Of a stretch of 64,000 bases of DNA, positions 47,050 through 59,653 are shown piece by piece (the stretch's first letter is position 1; every line of letters begins with the position of its first letter). Made by a program: the position numbers and the translations under genes. This DNA comes from Tetrapyrgos nigripes. Lineage: Eukaryota > Basidiomycota > Agaricomycetes > Agaricales > Campanellaceae. The DNA lies in NCBI GenBank assembly GCA_013368315.1, contig JAACJM010000325.1, positions 1 to 64,000 on the forward strand. The letters are read 5' to 3'. The notes under the pieces were generated by a model. That model searched no databases. It was given only the letters and a program-made list of their open reading frames with translations, and was not told the DNA's origin.

Positions 47050-47862
47050 ATGCGGCACCTCCTTCTGTCTTCTATCTTTCTTTGCTCAGCACTGGTTTGC
47101 TAACGCGCTTCATTTCTATCTGGACGCCAATGAGAAGAGATGCTTCATTGAGGAGTTGCCTACAGACACTGTTGTTGAAGGTACGCGGACCCCTGTTCTT
47201 TTTCGGCGGCCTACAGACTAACATTCGGAGGATAGGTCATTACAGGGCTTTAGAATGGTCTGAAGCGAGGCAGGAATACGCGGTGGATGATAACCTGGGT
47301 ATACATGTTGAAGTAGAGGTGCGAAGCGCTTTTGCATTCTCCTTTGAACTATCGGAGCTCACTGCTGTCATGCATACAGGAAGTATACAGTGGGGAAACC
47401 GTCACAAAGACCAAAGGACCGTCTGAAGGTCGATTCACTTTCACCTCTCACGAATCAGGAGACCATTCCATATGTCTTTCCACCAATTACACTTCGTGGT
47501 TTTCCTCAACACACATACGGCTATACCTTGACATCGTTGTTGGAAGTGCTCGTGTGGACTCCGAACATGATAGGACACATGTATCTGAACTCTCCGGAAA
47601 GATTAGGGACCTCAACCAAAAGCTGGAAGACATACGAAGAGAACAGCAATATCAGAGAGAGCGGGAAGCGGATTATAGGGATTTAAGTGAAGCTACGAAT
47701 GCTAAGGCGGTTTGGTATAGTATTGCGCAGATTGTAGTCCTCGTGGCGACGTGCATGTGGGCAGTTGAGGCATCTGAAAGTGAGTTGGCGTTTTCCTGAG
47801 CACATTTTACACGTTCTGACCTTTCGCCCCAGAACTTTTTCGAGGACAGAAAAGCACGATAG
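47050..47862 (+). CDS. p24/EMP24 family ER-Golgi cargo receptor
   Basis: Type I membrane protein of COPII/COPI vesicles that sorts cargo, including GPI-anchored proteins. The signal peptide is 'MRHLLLSSIFLCSALV'. The GOLD domain begins 'ALHFYLDANEKRCFIEELP' and includes 'GRFTFTSHESGDHSICL'. A coiled stalk ('LNQKLEDIRREQQYQRERE'), one membrane helix ('WYSIAQIVVLVATCMW') and a short tail with a double Phe and basic end follow. Four exons are seen. Two extra bases are apparent at short homopolymers: T at 47096-47098 just after the signal peptide, and G at 47759-47761 at the membrane edge. Each would truncate the protein, so base errors are suspected. Which p24 subfamily it belongs to is not clear. 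Confidence 0.85.
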
Positions 47863-47979
47863 CCACTGTTTCTCCTTATGTATACCAGTACATCTCAGCG
47901 GATTAATCAACGTTTTTTATTTCTGAAAGGAAGGCACCATCTGGCGCCGTATGTTTTCTAGATCCAATCTTTCGCGACT

Positions 47980-49000
47980 TCAATCCCCCGTCCAACCCAA
48001 CCGTCTGAGGTCTCTACGACATTCCTCGGTCTCCTTCTGCAACGTAAACCCAATCCTCCACCAACTGACCGAAACCTGATTCAGACCCATCCACCAACTG
48101 CATCAGATTCTCATATTCCTCAAGCTGCTGATCCAAATATCCATCCTCCTCTTCAAGATCGTCTGCCTCATTTCGAAGTTTACTGTACGCCGTAGTCAAG
48201 GCCTTTTGCATAGTATTTTCTGGATTATTAGAGGACTTGAAGCCATAGAGAGTTTGGTGGCATCTAGCTCTCATGAGGGATAGTTTGATAAGGCAGGTCT
48301 CGATGGTAGCTGCCAGTAATTCGGCAGATACTGCCTGTCGAGCATTGAGTGCTGGTGGGATGGTTGAGATTGCTTCTACAAGTTCTCGTTGCAGTTCAGG
48401 ATGAAGCTATGTAAGGAGAAAGGTCTCAGTATCCAAGCATGCCGAAGAACCATTTGATAAAGAAACCTGGCTTATTTCTTCTGCGAGCCCTTGGAGAGAT
48501 ACGACCATGTTCTTCACGTTGGCTTCCGCCTCTTCTGTCTCGTTGATGTGTAGGTGAAGTTTAGCAAGGAGAACCGAAGGCCAGCCGCTTGTACTTGTAG
48601 CTTGTTCTGCACCAGGTTCCAGAAAGTCGGAGATTGTAGACAGTTTTTCATCAAGGAGGTCTAGCAAAGTTTTCTGCGAAGAGCTGGAAAGCTATGGATA
48701 AGCAAAAAAGTGGACGACAGTAGTCAGCACCTGATCAGAAGAGAACGCGAGTGATGCTGACTCTGTGTTTGGATGTAGGTCTATCTAGTGCTGCAGGGTC
48801 TTTGAGTTGCAGTTCGGCCAACGCATTGCTCAGATTCTGAAGGAAAGACACAGAAAGACATGATCGATATCATGGTTGTACTGCAGCTTCTACTAGAACA
48901 CATGCCACAAAGTGGGAAGCTTACGGAATCGGTGAGTGATATGTCTTGAAGGCATTCTTCCAGGACAAGTCTGTACAGGACACTGGATCTCTTGATGAAT
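47980..49000 (-). CDS. unrecognised coiled-coil protein
   Basis: Minus-strand multi-exon gene. Readable blocks in order are 'LVLEECLQDISLTDS', 'NLSNALAELQLKDPAALDRP' and 'TLLDLLDEKLSTISDFLEPG'. Then come 'ELVEAISTIPPALNARQ', 'LIKLSLMRARCHQTLYGFK' and an acidic coiled segment. The whole is predicted largely helical. I suspect a structural or complex subunit, for example of the cytoskeleton or kinetochore, but there is no proof. The visible frame stops at 48014; one extra T in the GTTG near 48041 would, if removed, extend the end with 'EECRRDLRRLGW' to a TGA at 47980. I use the longer end. The 5' start is not resolved. Confidence 0.55.
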
Positions 49001-49610
49001 GAGAAGATTCGGGTTCAATTCGGGTTGTTTGTCAATATCGACGCACGACACGTACGTGCGCATACTCGGGGACTAATCGCGAAACGAAAATCAGAAACTC
49101 ACATTTGGCAAAGTCATTATACTTGGGCCTTAGATGCAGAATTGTCGCGTCATAAAGAGTGGTGGAATATTAACGTGGCGCGATCACGCATTCTGTACTC
49201 GTGGGAATCCTGGGCTATAGCGTGCAATGTTTGGCTCCGGTGTTCCTTCTATTCCGGCAACTCAAGGCCTTCCGTCCAAGCAAGAAAAACTCACGGCCTT
49301 CCGTCCAAGTAAGATTGTTACTCACTGTAACAGCCAGCGAACATTCATTTTATCACTCAAAAATGGCTGCATAATACAATCATCAAGATCCTTCTTCGAA
49401 TCCGAGTGCCCTTTGTAAGCGATAATCCATCTTTGGAATGGATACTTACCAAGCCCGCTACGATTCAGCCACTTCTCGAGTCAACATACGGCTACCAAAT
49501 GAACGTGCTGAACAATGATATAAAAACTCTGTGGCAGATTCCAGGCTACAATCCTCATTCCCTCAAGTTCTCTAGTTCCCAATAACTTACCCTCAGACCT
49601 CTCACCAGAA
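49001..49610. other. intergenic, MFS gene promoter
   Basis: No supported gene. A short tandem repeat lies at 49261-49312. A TATAAAA-like sequence at 49519-49525 sits about 90 bases upstream of the MFS start and is a plausible core promoter. Confidence 0.5.
49261..49312 (+). repeat. short tandem repeat, about 29-bp unit, two copies
   Basis: The block CTCAAGGCCTTCCGTCCAAG recurs once as CTCACGGCCTTCCGTCCAAG with a short AAGAAAAA spacer. No function is evident. Confidence 0.75.
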
Positions 49611-51289
49611 ATGTCCCCGGCGTCGTCTACGGTAACTCAGAACAACCAGTGCTTGGGGGACCTCGAGGCGCAGCGCAAGGATCTTTCTCTCAGCACCACG
49701 CCCACCCTTTGCGAGAAAATCGATGAAACTAAAGAGGTTTCTGATTCAGAGTCTGTGGCGAAAGCGGACGAGCATCAACTCTCTTCGCTACGGAGAAACC
49801 TCATCCTGGCTGTGTTGGCTTCCGCTCAGTTTTTCGATATTTTCAATGCTTGTGCAGCAATGATCGCTTTACCTGAAGTATGTCGTTCGTTGCATCGCCG
49901 CTAATAATGTCATTTGCTTAGTTTCTCTGTTTCTTCAGCTACAAGCAGACCTCGGTTTCAAAGAAGGCACAATCCAATGGGTTATTTCAGCCTATACCCT
50001 CACCTTTGCCTCCTTCATGCTCATTTCTGGACGAATCTCTGACATGTTCCATCCGAAACCCGTCTTCGTCGTTGGAATCCTGTTGATCGGTCTCCTGAGC
50101 ATTCCTATCGGCGCCAGCGTCAACCCTATCATGGCCATCATCTTGCGAGCCATCCAAGGAATAGGCGCTGCGATGAACATTCCTTCGGCTATCTCTATGA
50201 TCAGGTCTTCATTCCCCGACGCTGCGGAACGTAGTAGGGCCTATGCCATTTATGGTACTTTTGGTGCAATCGGGAACTGCCTGGGTTTCGTTCTGGGCGG
50301 AGTTATTTCCAGCAAGGCGTCATGGCGTTGGGGTGAGTATCTCGAAATGATTGCAAGTTGGTGCCCTCAGCTGACTTGGCAATCTCCCCGTCTCAGTATT
50401 TTACCTGCTTGCCATTGTTATCATCCCATTCTCAGCCGTTTCATGGTTTATCCTTCCTGGCGCCTCCTCGTCCACAGAGAAACCCCAAAAGAAAAGTCTC
50501 GACTGGCCAGGTGTCGCCTCACTGACGATCGGTCTCATCCTGTTCGTCTTTGCCATCTCTGAAGGGAGCACGTCTGGATGGAACTCAGCCACAGTCATCG
50601 CTCCTCTTGTCATTTCCATCTTCACTTTCGCCAGCTTCTTCGTCATCGAGCGAATAGTCCAAGACCCAGCTGTACCTCCTCGTACCTGGACCAACAAAAA
50701 TTTCGCAGCCCTCTTTTTCTATGGTATGACCCCGTATGGGTGGATCTTTGCTGTCCAAGTGCAATTGGTTGAGCTCTTCACGAGTCTATGGGGTATATCG
50801 ACACTATCGGCTGCTTTGAGATCTATACCGCTCGGTCTTGCTGCAGGAATTACCTCGTATCTCACAGGAATATTTGCACCCAAGGTCCCTAAACTCGTAG
50901 TCCTCATCTCTGGACACGTATTTATGGCCGTTGCATCTATTCTCTTCGCATTTGCGGATGAGGAAAGCAAATATTGGAGCCATGTCGTTCCAGGTATGAT
51001 TGTCGGGATGCTCGGACTGGGTATTTCCTATGTGGGATGCACTATAGTTGTCATGGAGGGTACAAGGGAAGGAGAGGAAGGGGTCGTTAGTGCGGTGATT
51101 TATACTTCGTACGAGATTGGCGCGACGTTGGGACCTGCTGTTGCTGCGTCAATCACATTAGGTGTCAACACAAAATTGGCAGCGGGAGGAGATGTGAATG
51201 ACTTTGCGGGGTATGCAGCTTCGTTTTGGGCGCTGCTTGGGCTGAATGGGGTAGCAATATTGATTGTCTTGCTCTTTGTGCGCAAGTAA
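49611..51289 (+). CDS. major facilitator superfamily transporter, 14-helix drug:H+ antiporter type
   Basis: Three exons: 49611-49877, 49939-50332, 50397-51289; both introns are GT-AG and in phase. A 60-residue cytosolic N-terminus precedes the first helix ('LILAVLASAQFFDIFNACAA'). The MFS signature between helices 2 and 3 is 'GRISDMFHPKPVFVVG', and 'RAIQGIGAAMNIPSAISMI' matches the DHA2-type helix 4 motif. Helix count by eye is about 14. The protein is expected in the plasma membrane, exporting small molecules by proton antiport; the substrate is unknown. The gene appears intact. Confidence 0.92.
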
Positions 51290-51513
51290 AAAAGACGGTC
51301 GGTCATAGAAATTACATCGGTATAATTGACTATCTTGTAGTATAGTAAACCTTGTAGATAGTAAAACTTGTAGATATCTTGAGTAATGAACGGCGAGTGC
51401 AGATTTCATTACACAAAAACTAACTCTTATACGTGGTGCAGCCAACAATACAGACAATCTGAGCCTGTAAGATGGGAGAGAGTCAAAATGATTTTATCAG
51501 GTTAATAATAATA

Positions 51514-53495
51514 TTATAAAGTATTCCCTCCTTTTCCCCTCTCATCGAACTGAGCCTTTGCACGATCCCGAACCAAGTTTGTTAAGGCTTGTACAGTAGC
51601 CGCAGCCGCAGTCACCCCTTCGAACCCTGTGGCGGCCAAGCTCAGAGCTGTCGCACCAAATTCGCCGTGAAAACTACCACCTTCTCTGCGGATGCGTGTC
51701 GGGGCAGAGGAGCCAGCAATGGACATGAGAGCTGCTTTGATAGAGTCAAACTCGTTCAGCATTTCTAAACCCATGGTTCGAAGCTGGACAACTGGTCCGA
51801 AGGTTGTAGAATAGAGTTTGTGTAATTTGTCACATATAGACATGATTTTGTGGTTTTCCAGGTAACGTTCCTGGGAGTATGGAAGGAGAGAGGTGTAGGA
51901 GCCTTTATTTGCGAACGAGGAGAATCAGAACACAGTTGATGAAGAGAAGAGAGAGAAAGAGACGAACCGATATCACCACCACGAAGTACAGCATTGTGTA
52001 TAACTCTGGATAAGCATTCCACGTCACCCAAACCAAGATTCAAACCTTGTCCTGCCAAGGGATGAATGGTGTGTGCAGCATCTCCAACGAGGACAGCACG
52101 ATTGTTCAGACCCGTATACGTTTCAGCGTGGTTGTATCTCAAAGGAAATGAAGCAATAGTCCCTGGCTGAATGGATGTGACCATGGGGGGAACAAGTACT
52201 GCGTCGTCGGGAGGGACCCCAGCAAGCTTCTCAGGCGTATCGAACGCGGCAGTAGAGTACGCAGAGTTTTCTTTGATGGCACAAGACGACTCGCGCCATT
52301 GGATGAGACCCTTTATCTCTGCATCTTGTATAGGCATCCCAGCTTGATGAGCTTGAAGGATTTGGCTGTGTATGTAGGTGAGCGAATTTTCTGGAAGACG
52401 GAATGCAGCGTTGATCATTCGGGCTAGCACGGATGGAGCTGTTTGTTTCAATGCAGCTGCTAGTTCTGGTGTCGTCGACCAAACAAGAGAGGAAACAGTT
52501 GGGGATAAGGGTAGGAAAGCGATGGGGCCAGTTGGTAAGAATCTTTGGAAGGCTGTGGTGTTTGGTCCGAGGAGAGGACTTTTGGCGGGATGGACCATTG
52601 TGGCGACAATAGCATGTCTGTCGTACGACCATCCATACGTAGGAATCTTTGCAAAGGATCTGACTGGAGAGTTCAGGCCGTCTGCTCCCACCTAAGAGTA
52701 ATTAGTAAGATGATATTGCAAGGAAGCGAAGCTCACCAGGAGTCTGGACCGTAGCACTCGACCATTCTCGAGCTGTACAAGGGGCCAGCCTCCATCCACT
52801 GATTCTGCAGTGATAGACGTAACTTTGGTTTGGTCAATAATTTGGACCTCGGGAATGAGTTGCAAATGTCGTAGTAAACCCCGTTGGAGGTTCAGGACTT
52901 CTGTTAACCGAGCCATTCCCTGCTCCGGATGCTCAAGACCAAGTTCCGAGGAATGGAACTCTATCCGTGCATCTGAGACGCCGTCCCATACCTGACCAAA
53001 TGATGAACAACGTCTGTAGGCTACGGATGCGGCATAGGTACCTGCATTTCTTCAATGGGTGCTGTTCGACTCTGTTCAACATACTGCCATGAGCCAATGC
53101 CTACAAAATTGTCAGTATGAGGTTAAGAGTTAATTAGATGAACGCACTATCGAGGAATGCTTGAGATTCATTCGTCAATGAAACAACCCGGTTAGAGAAT
53201 GTGCCTTCCTCAGGTGTCCACTTTCGGACTTTTGAGAGGTCTCCGGCTTCTACAAGAGCTATTTTGATGTTTCCGAGAGTATGTTGTTTGGAACCTAACA
53301 GCATTTCAGTATAATTTCCGTCCAGCAGAGAAGTGACGCACCGAGAGCACTAGCAAGAGCAAGTCCTGCGGGACCCCCACCAACAATGACCACGTCGCAT
53401 TGCTCCTGACCCGAAGTGGATATCTTCCTAACAAAGACACGTCGGGCTGTATTCCGACACGCCTTTGTCGCGAGCAGACTCGTCGAGCGCAACAT
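51514..53495 (-). CDS. COQ6: ubiquinone biosynthesis flavin monooxygenase COQ6
   Basis: FAD enzyme that hydroxylates C5 of the coenzyme Q ring on the matrix side of the inner mitochondrial membrane. I start at the first in-frame ATG (53495), giving a mitochondrial presequence 'MLRSTSLLATKACRNTARR'. FAD-binding blocks are 'CDVVIVGGGPAGLALASALG' and 'LVGDAAHTIHPLAGQGLNLG'; 'GADGLNSPVR' is the central motif. Several GT-AG introns join in phase. One uses a GTTCGT donor (51967) and gives 'GSYTSLLPYSQERYLE'. The start codon is 109 bases from the divergent SEC6 start. Confidence 0.93.
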
Positions 53496-53604
53496 CCAAG
53501 AACAAGGTGCCACACGTGACAAACCTTATTATCTTTCGGGAAAGTACAGCTTTGTTGTTAAACTCGTCCATGGTTCTTCACGGTGATCTCTATCTCTCTC
53601 TCTC

Positions 53605-56012
53605 ATGACCGCACCACCAGTCTCAGCTGCCCAGGCCATTGGTGAATACCTCCAAGCCCCAGATGACCTCGCAAAGATATCTGCTTATAAGAAGAAACTC
53701 GAGAAGGAAAAGGCTTCCATCGATGCCAGGCTGAAGAGTGGCGTGAAGGAACAGCTCCAGGCTACTAGGGAGGGTCTACGGAAACTACTTTCTACCCGAG
53801 CGAATGTCCAGGCCATCAAGGATGAGATGGTGCTCGTCGACAAGGAGTGCAGTGATCCTCAAAATAAGGTGGCCACGTTTGACCAGATCAGCAGAGTGCG
53901 TTAGTTACTTCCTTTTCTTGCTGTCTGAATGCTGAGCCCTGTACAGGTCTCTATGGTTCATCGAAACTTTGAGCAGACCGAAGAAATGGTCAACAACCTC
54001 CTCGAAATGAACTCTAAACTAAACATGCTAGAAGACATGTTGGAAGACGATAGCGCAGACATTCTTGGGCCGGCCCCAAATCTTCTCGTCATACATTACA
54101 TCCTCCGACAACTTGAATCCTTCCGTAACCAGACGATGCATCAGGCAAAGAAAGCTAAGCCTAGCTCTCGTGCGACTCTCGGGCGTTATTTTGAACGGCT
54201 CAACACGGTCATCGAAGCGTTTGATCAGTACATCGAAGGCTTAGCTCGTAATGTTCTCAACATCGTCCGAGCTGGCAATCGAGATGTAATTGTTCGGTTA
54301 ATAAAGATTGCAGAAATAGAGGGCGGAGAAGACGAGAAGGTTGATCCAAATTTCTGTCCCGTAATTTATGTCGTACTGATTCCCAACAGGCTATAGCTAT
54401 CAAATTGGTCAAAAAAGTGGCCAAGCTCGACGCTGCCTCCAAGTTCAAGTCCATGATAGCCGATGCCCGTGTTCTCAAACACTACCGTTCCAAAATCACT
54501 CGTAATATCACACAGTCGATTAAAGACGAGTTTGCCGAGGCATGGCGCCAGAACGAACAGGACCCTGTGCTGTTCTTGCGGGGCATACAGTGGATGTACG
54601 AAGACATCATTCGCATCGAGAAGGACGTCGTTCCTTGCTTCCCTGCGGAGTACGACATTTATTCCCTCTACATACGCGAGTACCACAAAGCTCTGAACGC
54701 GACAATCAAGCAACTCGTCGAATCTGAACCTGGCGCCAGTGTCCTGCTTGAACTGTTTGAGTGGCTTAAACAGTACAAGAAGGATATGAAGGAGCTCAAC
54801 GTTCCTTCAGAGCTTTTGGAACCAGCGCTCCTTGACGGGAAGGAACAGTCGCTCATCGAAGACTACCTCCAAGTCATCGTTAAGAAGCTCGACGAGTGGT
54901 CTGCCAATCTCATGAAAACTGAGATTGAGGAGTTTACCACTCGTAAAGATCCGCCAGAACTTGATGCTGACGGCTTGTACGCTCCTCAGGGTGGTGCGGC
55001 TATCATGTTCCAGATGGTCAACCAACAGGTTGATTTGGCTGCTGACAGTGGTCAAGGTGCTATCCTTGCTCGTGTTGTCAGCGAGGCCAACCGAGTCATG
55101 CGTGGGATGCAGGAGCAGTGGGTTAAAGTGGTGGATACAGAGTATAAGAAGCAGGTTGAAAAGCCGGAAGAGGTTGCAAGTGGCTTGGTGGAATACTGTA
55201 TGGCCCTCGCCAACGACCAGATCAAATCCGCCGACTACGCTGAAGCACTCCTCGGTCGTCTCGAGCCCCTCGTTTCCGAGAAATACCGGGTTCCTATCAA
55301 TGAGCGGCTCAACGACGCAATTGACGGGTACCTCGATGTCGCAAAGAAATGCACGCAGACGCTGATCGATGTCATTTTCAATGATCTAAAGAAGGCTGTC
55401 AAGGAACTCTTCCAGCAATCTTGGTACGATGGAAGTATGCGTCAGATTGTCGAGACCATGCGGGATTACATGGCTGATTATAAGGCCTACCTCAATTCAT
55501 CTCTCTTTGAGCTTCTTCTGGAAGATCTCATCGATACCTTCTTACTCATGTATCTCAACGGACTCGCTAACGCGCCCAAACTCAAAATCCCTGCCGCTAC
55601 GGAACGTATCAAAGATGATGTCGGCCTTGTGTTTGGGTTCTTCAGCGAGTATAAATCTCGAAAAGAACTCGAAGAGTATTTCGAGGTCTTGGAATTGGTG
55701 TTGGCGTTGTTGGAGGCATCGAAAGATATGGTATTCTTGTCATTCTGGTCCTTTGCCAAAATCCATGGGCCAAATCTTGCATTTGTGGAGAGTCTGATGA
55801 AGGCACGGGGTGATCTGGACCGTTCGGCAGTGAGCGATGTTATGGATAGTATTAAGCGGAAGGTGAAGGACGAGAATTTGACAGATCGTAAGTTGTTTGA
55901 GCTCGTCTTTGTGCAAAGCTTGATCTAATCATTTGTTTGTGTAGCTCCGGAACCTACAATCATGAAAAAGGTCGCCATTCAGAATGCTTTCTCGAGATTC
56001 CTACGGACATAG
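53605..56012 (+). CDS. SEC6: exocyst complex subunit Sec6
   Basis: Subunit of the exocyst that tethers secretory vesicles at growth sites. The N-terminus has 'AAQAIGEYLQAPDDLAKI' and a coiled-coil region, followed by the all-helical Sec6 body ('HYILRQLESFRNQTMHQAK', 'YDIYSLYIREYHKALN', 'QSWYDGSMRQIVETMRDY'). Four exons: 53605-53896, then from 53947, the large exon to about 55888, and a last exon that ends at TAG 56010-56012 with 'KKVAIQNAFSRFLRT'. About 760 residues, normal for the family. No lesion seen. Vps53-type tethers share the helical look, but the N-terminal motif favours Sec6. Confidence 0.9.
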
Positions 56013-56261
56013 AGCATTTTTGTAGTTTTTCCATTCAATTTTACATGTGTAAATTATTGTGTACAATCTGTACTAGTAACGAATGTTGTGAAACTATGCC
56101 GAGGGGAATGGGCAATGAATTTCTTTCGGTTTATCCAACTGCAACCCAAAAGTGATCTGACTGTCGCCATAGAAGTAGAATTGTACCATTGATATACACA
56201 CAAAGTAGGTTGACTGCTCTCTTTCTTTCTAATCGATCTTCAGTGCAAGCACGACCTCAAA

Positions 56262-59200
56262 TCACTCCGTCTTTGGCTTGTCCATTCCCGTTCCAATGTA
56301 AGACCTATCTGGAAGTGCAGCTGCCACCTCGTCGATTTTCTTGAATTGCCAGGGGAAGCGAGAGGGATAGAGGAATGGTCGGAGGTCAAATCCTAAAGAC
56401 ACACAAGTTGAGGAAAATGTGTTATGCATGAGATTAGGAGAGACTGACTATTGTCATCCGGACTGTACGACTCCGCATGATATGAAGGCGTCAAAGTGGT
56501 CATCTTGTGGCGATTCCTTGCATGCTCGTAGAAGAACAGTTTGACTTTCTCAGCAATCTGAGATTTTATTTATTTCTTTTCAACAAGTTAATATGGAATC
56601 GAATGGCATGAGACGCACCTGAAGAGGCGACAAGAACGAGCCCCACTCATGAACGAGTTTTGTGAATGTACTGTACGGCCCACACTTTTCGACCTTGCGT
56701 AGTCTACCGAAGGCCGAGAGTTCATCGTATGTCATACCCATATCGGCCTTATACAAGGCCAGATTAAGCATGGTCTCGACATCAAAGACGATATTGTCCT
56801 CACCTCATCAGCTTGAACATAGTTCTCAGTGATAGGCTCTAATTCAGCAGTTGGAACGGCGTCCAAGAAGCTTTGTAAACGTATGAGAACCTGTTGGATG
56901 GTAAAGACGAGCTAACATACCTTCTCAGGATGGGTAAATCAAACGACGTCTCCGCATACGCTATGAACTTCTTCAAGTCTGTCTTACTGATACCGCCAAT
57001 CGGATTGATGTCGGCTGAACAAAAGATTGAGAACAGCGACGAAACTTGCAGAGTGGAGCTTACCTGACGAGCAATCGTACTTGGTCAAGTAACCGCGAAG
57101 ACTAATGCAGAGTGTGAATTCAAATGCACGCAAAATACGATATAAAGATACCTTTCGTCAACATTAGCACTGCCTAGCACCAATAAACCACCGGATCGGC
57201 CTCGAACCCATGGAAGAAGTTGAGCAAACATGTAGGACAGGACCATGCGCAGACGAGCCTGGGAAGACAGCTCAATAAACCAAAAAACATCACAATCTAT
57301 CCACCAACCTGGATGTTTTGCAAAGCCAGATTCTCAGCGTGAGATCCACCATGAACACGGAACTGAGGTTTGACACCAGTCACAAAACTGAAGAGATTGA
57401 CTACGGCAGAAACAACGGAGTCCATATTCAAATCGACGTGGTAGCTACATATCTGGGTCAGAGGGGGTGCACGAGAAATATGATATGAGAAGGCAACAAA
57501 CCTGCCAATAGATTGTGACAAGAACTTTGCACGATTACGAGTATCTGCACTCGAGTTCTCGGTACCCATATAACAAGTGTGGAAGATTCTGCTGGCGAAC
57601 TCTCTTGGATCAGAAGGGATGTAGCCAGAATCCTCTGGTTCTCCAATAATTCGTCGAGCATCGGCGATGACTTGTTTGTCAGCCCGACGAGCAGCTTCAG
57701 CGACTAGTCGACACATTGAATACACAATGACAGCCGTCGCACAACTATCAATTCCTCCACTAAGTGGAATGAAGTACCCTTGAGCACGAGAACGTCGAAG
57801 GTAATCCCAAAGCCAACAAGCAGGCCCAAGTCTGCATCATCTTCAGTAAGATGAAAGGAAGAAAGAGAGGGGTTAACGCACGCTATCTCCTCTTCAGGTC
57901 TATGATACCTCACTTCCAGAGTCTGAGTAGCCAAGAATCCAATCATGTCCTCTTCTCTGACCTCTTCAAATTTGCCGTGTGATAACGAGAAAGGAACCTC
58001 CACTCTGTAATATTTCTCCGCCTGTGCAGCTTGCATACTTCTGCTACTTTTTGCCCGATGGGAGCGGACATCCTCGATATCGATAGTAGCAGTGACAACT
58101 TCAACGTCATTGAGAGAAAATTGGGACCCTTGAGCTACGATGCGACCATTGACAGCAATCATAGCACAACCATCGTAGTAAAGACGATCTCCGTCGCAGC
58201 CCTGTTGGTTAGCATAAAGATAAACACCACCTAGCTACGTGGACTGGTTAGAAACATCTACAGAGAGTACGTGTTCTCTACCTTCAAAGTCGCCTCCTTG
58301 ATTAACTCAATTCGAGTGAAGAGCTTGCGGAGCTCGTGGTGACTTCCACTAGAGTTGGTGAAGATCTCAACGCCATCAAGACCCATCAAGATGTGAGGGC
58401 TGTTGTTGATGGTTGATAATCAGGATGATGTATGTGTGTTCTGGAGAGACATACCTCGCAGGAGTAAACAGCTCCTCGCAGAGCTCTACACCGATACATG
58501 TATCTGCTGTACTGATCACAGCATCGCCAAATGGCACTTTTGTCTAGCAACATTAGAAAGAACGTACGCGCGGATAACACTTCTAGGCATACCTGTTTAG
58601 TAACAGCCTGGATGATTCTGGGCAGAAAGAAGTCCTCCCATTGGCGATGTTTGAGCCAAGGAGTAAAGTAACGTAGTTCGCGATAGTTTCCGTCGTTAGC
58701 CATCCACATCTTGGGCCGAATAAGAAGAATCTTCCGATTGTGAATGATAACACGACAATTGTAGATGGTGTTTTTGTGGACGACGGGCCTAGCACCAAGT
58801 CAGAAAAGGAGAAATCACCATTTGCAGGACACTGACATTCCAATGTCGCAGACAATACCCATGGCTTCTTCTGAGGCCAGAATCTTTGCAAGGACTTCCC
58901 ATGAATGAAGCACAGTGTCGCCTGGATTGGTCCCGTCAGTATAGAGCGATGTCGTCGATGTACATGTGAGACACACCCTCGAGAAAGTGGTCAAGACATC
59001 CATATCCACTAGGAGTCCAATCAGTAAGCAGACGAGCAAGAGATGTTAGTAGACGCACGTTATCTCCAGCTCCGGACCTACTCTCAGGGTTGCTCCGCGG
59101 CTCTTAGCAATCGCTATACTGGCCAGTATCCGTTCCATGTTTCCCTGGAAGCCAAGTCAGAAAGGTCGAAGACGTAGCTTGATTATTGAGCAACCTGGAA

Positions 59201-59358
59201 GTCAAGAGCCCATTGATTAAGAGAACTGAGGACATATCAGCCCAATGTTCACTTGAACAAAAGCGTTCACAGACCAGCTGTTTCGGTGAAGTTAGTTCAG
59301 CAGCATGTCATGCACACAAACGGGATGCATACGTAGCAAGGGTGATGAGATGGCCCAT
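56262..59358 (-). CDS. QNS1: glutamine-dependent NAD+ synthetase
   Basis: Last step of NAD synthesis: amidates nicotinic acid adenine dinucleotide using glutamine. The start is '[19 protein letters not shown]'. The N-terminal nitrilase-type glutaminase has the catalytic-Cys block '[17 protein letters not shown]' and '[20 protein letters not shown]'. The synthetase half has the PP-loop '[13 protein letters not shown]' and '[19 protein letters not shown]'-like and '[19 protein letters not shown]' blocks. Many short exons join without lesions. The C-terminus ends '[10 protein letters not shown]'. The gene converges with SEC6; its start faces the 3' end of ACC1. Confidence 0.95.
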
Positions 59359-59653
59359 CGTTATTCTCTTTTCAATTACAGTAGAGAAAGCCGATGGAAG
59401 TTAGTTATAAGCAGAACCTGAGGTCGCGGCTGCAGATCACGACCTCATTCGACATCCGAAGATATCACCACAAACATAAGGATGAGAAAACATAATAAAT
59501 TTCTAGTGTTAAAGCTACCGATATCTATAACCCGGTGAGTATATCTACTTATTATTAGGACAACAATGCGCTAAGACCATCAATAATACGACAATGCAGC
59601 TATAAGTACAACAACGAATATTAAAAGGCCGAGGATTTAAAAGGGCCAGAGAC

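Noticed and set aside
49261..49312. CRISPR-like array
   Set aside because: Only two units with a few bases between them, in a eukaryotic genome; it is a simple tandem repeat.
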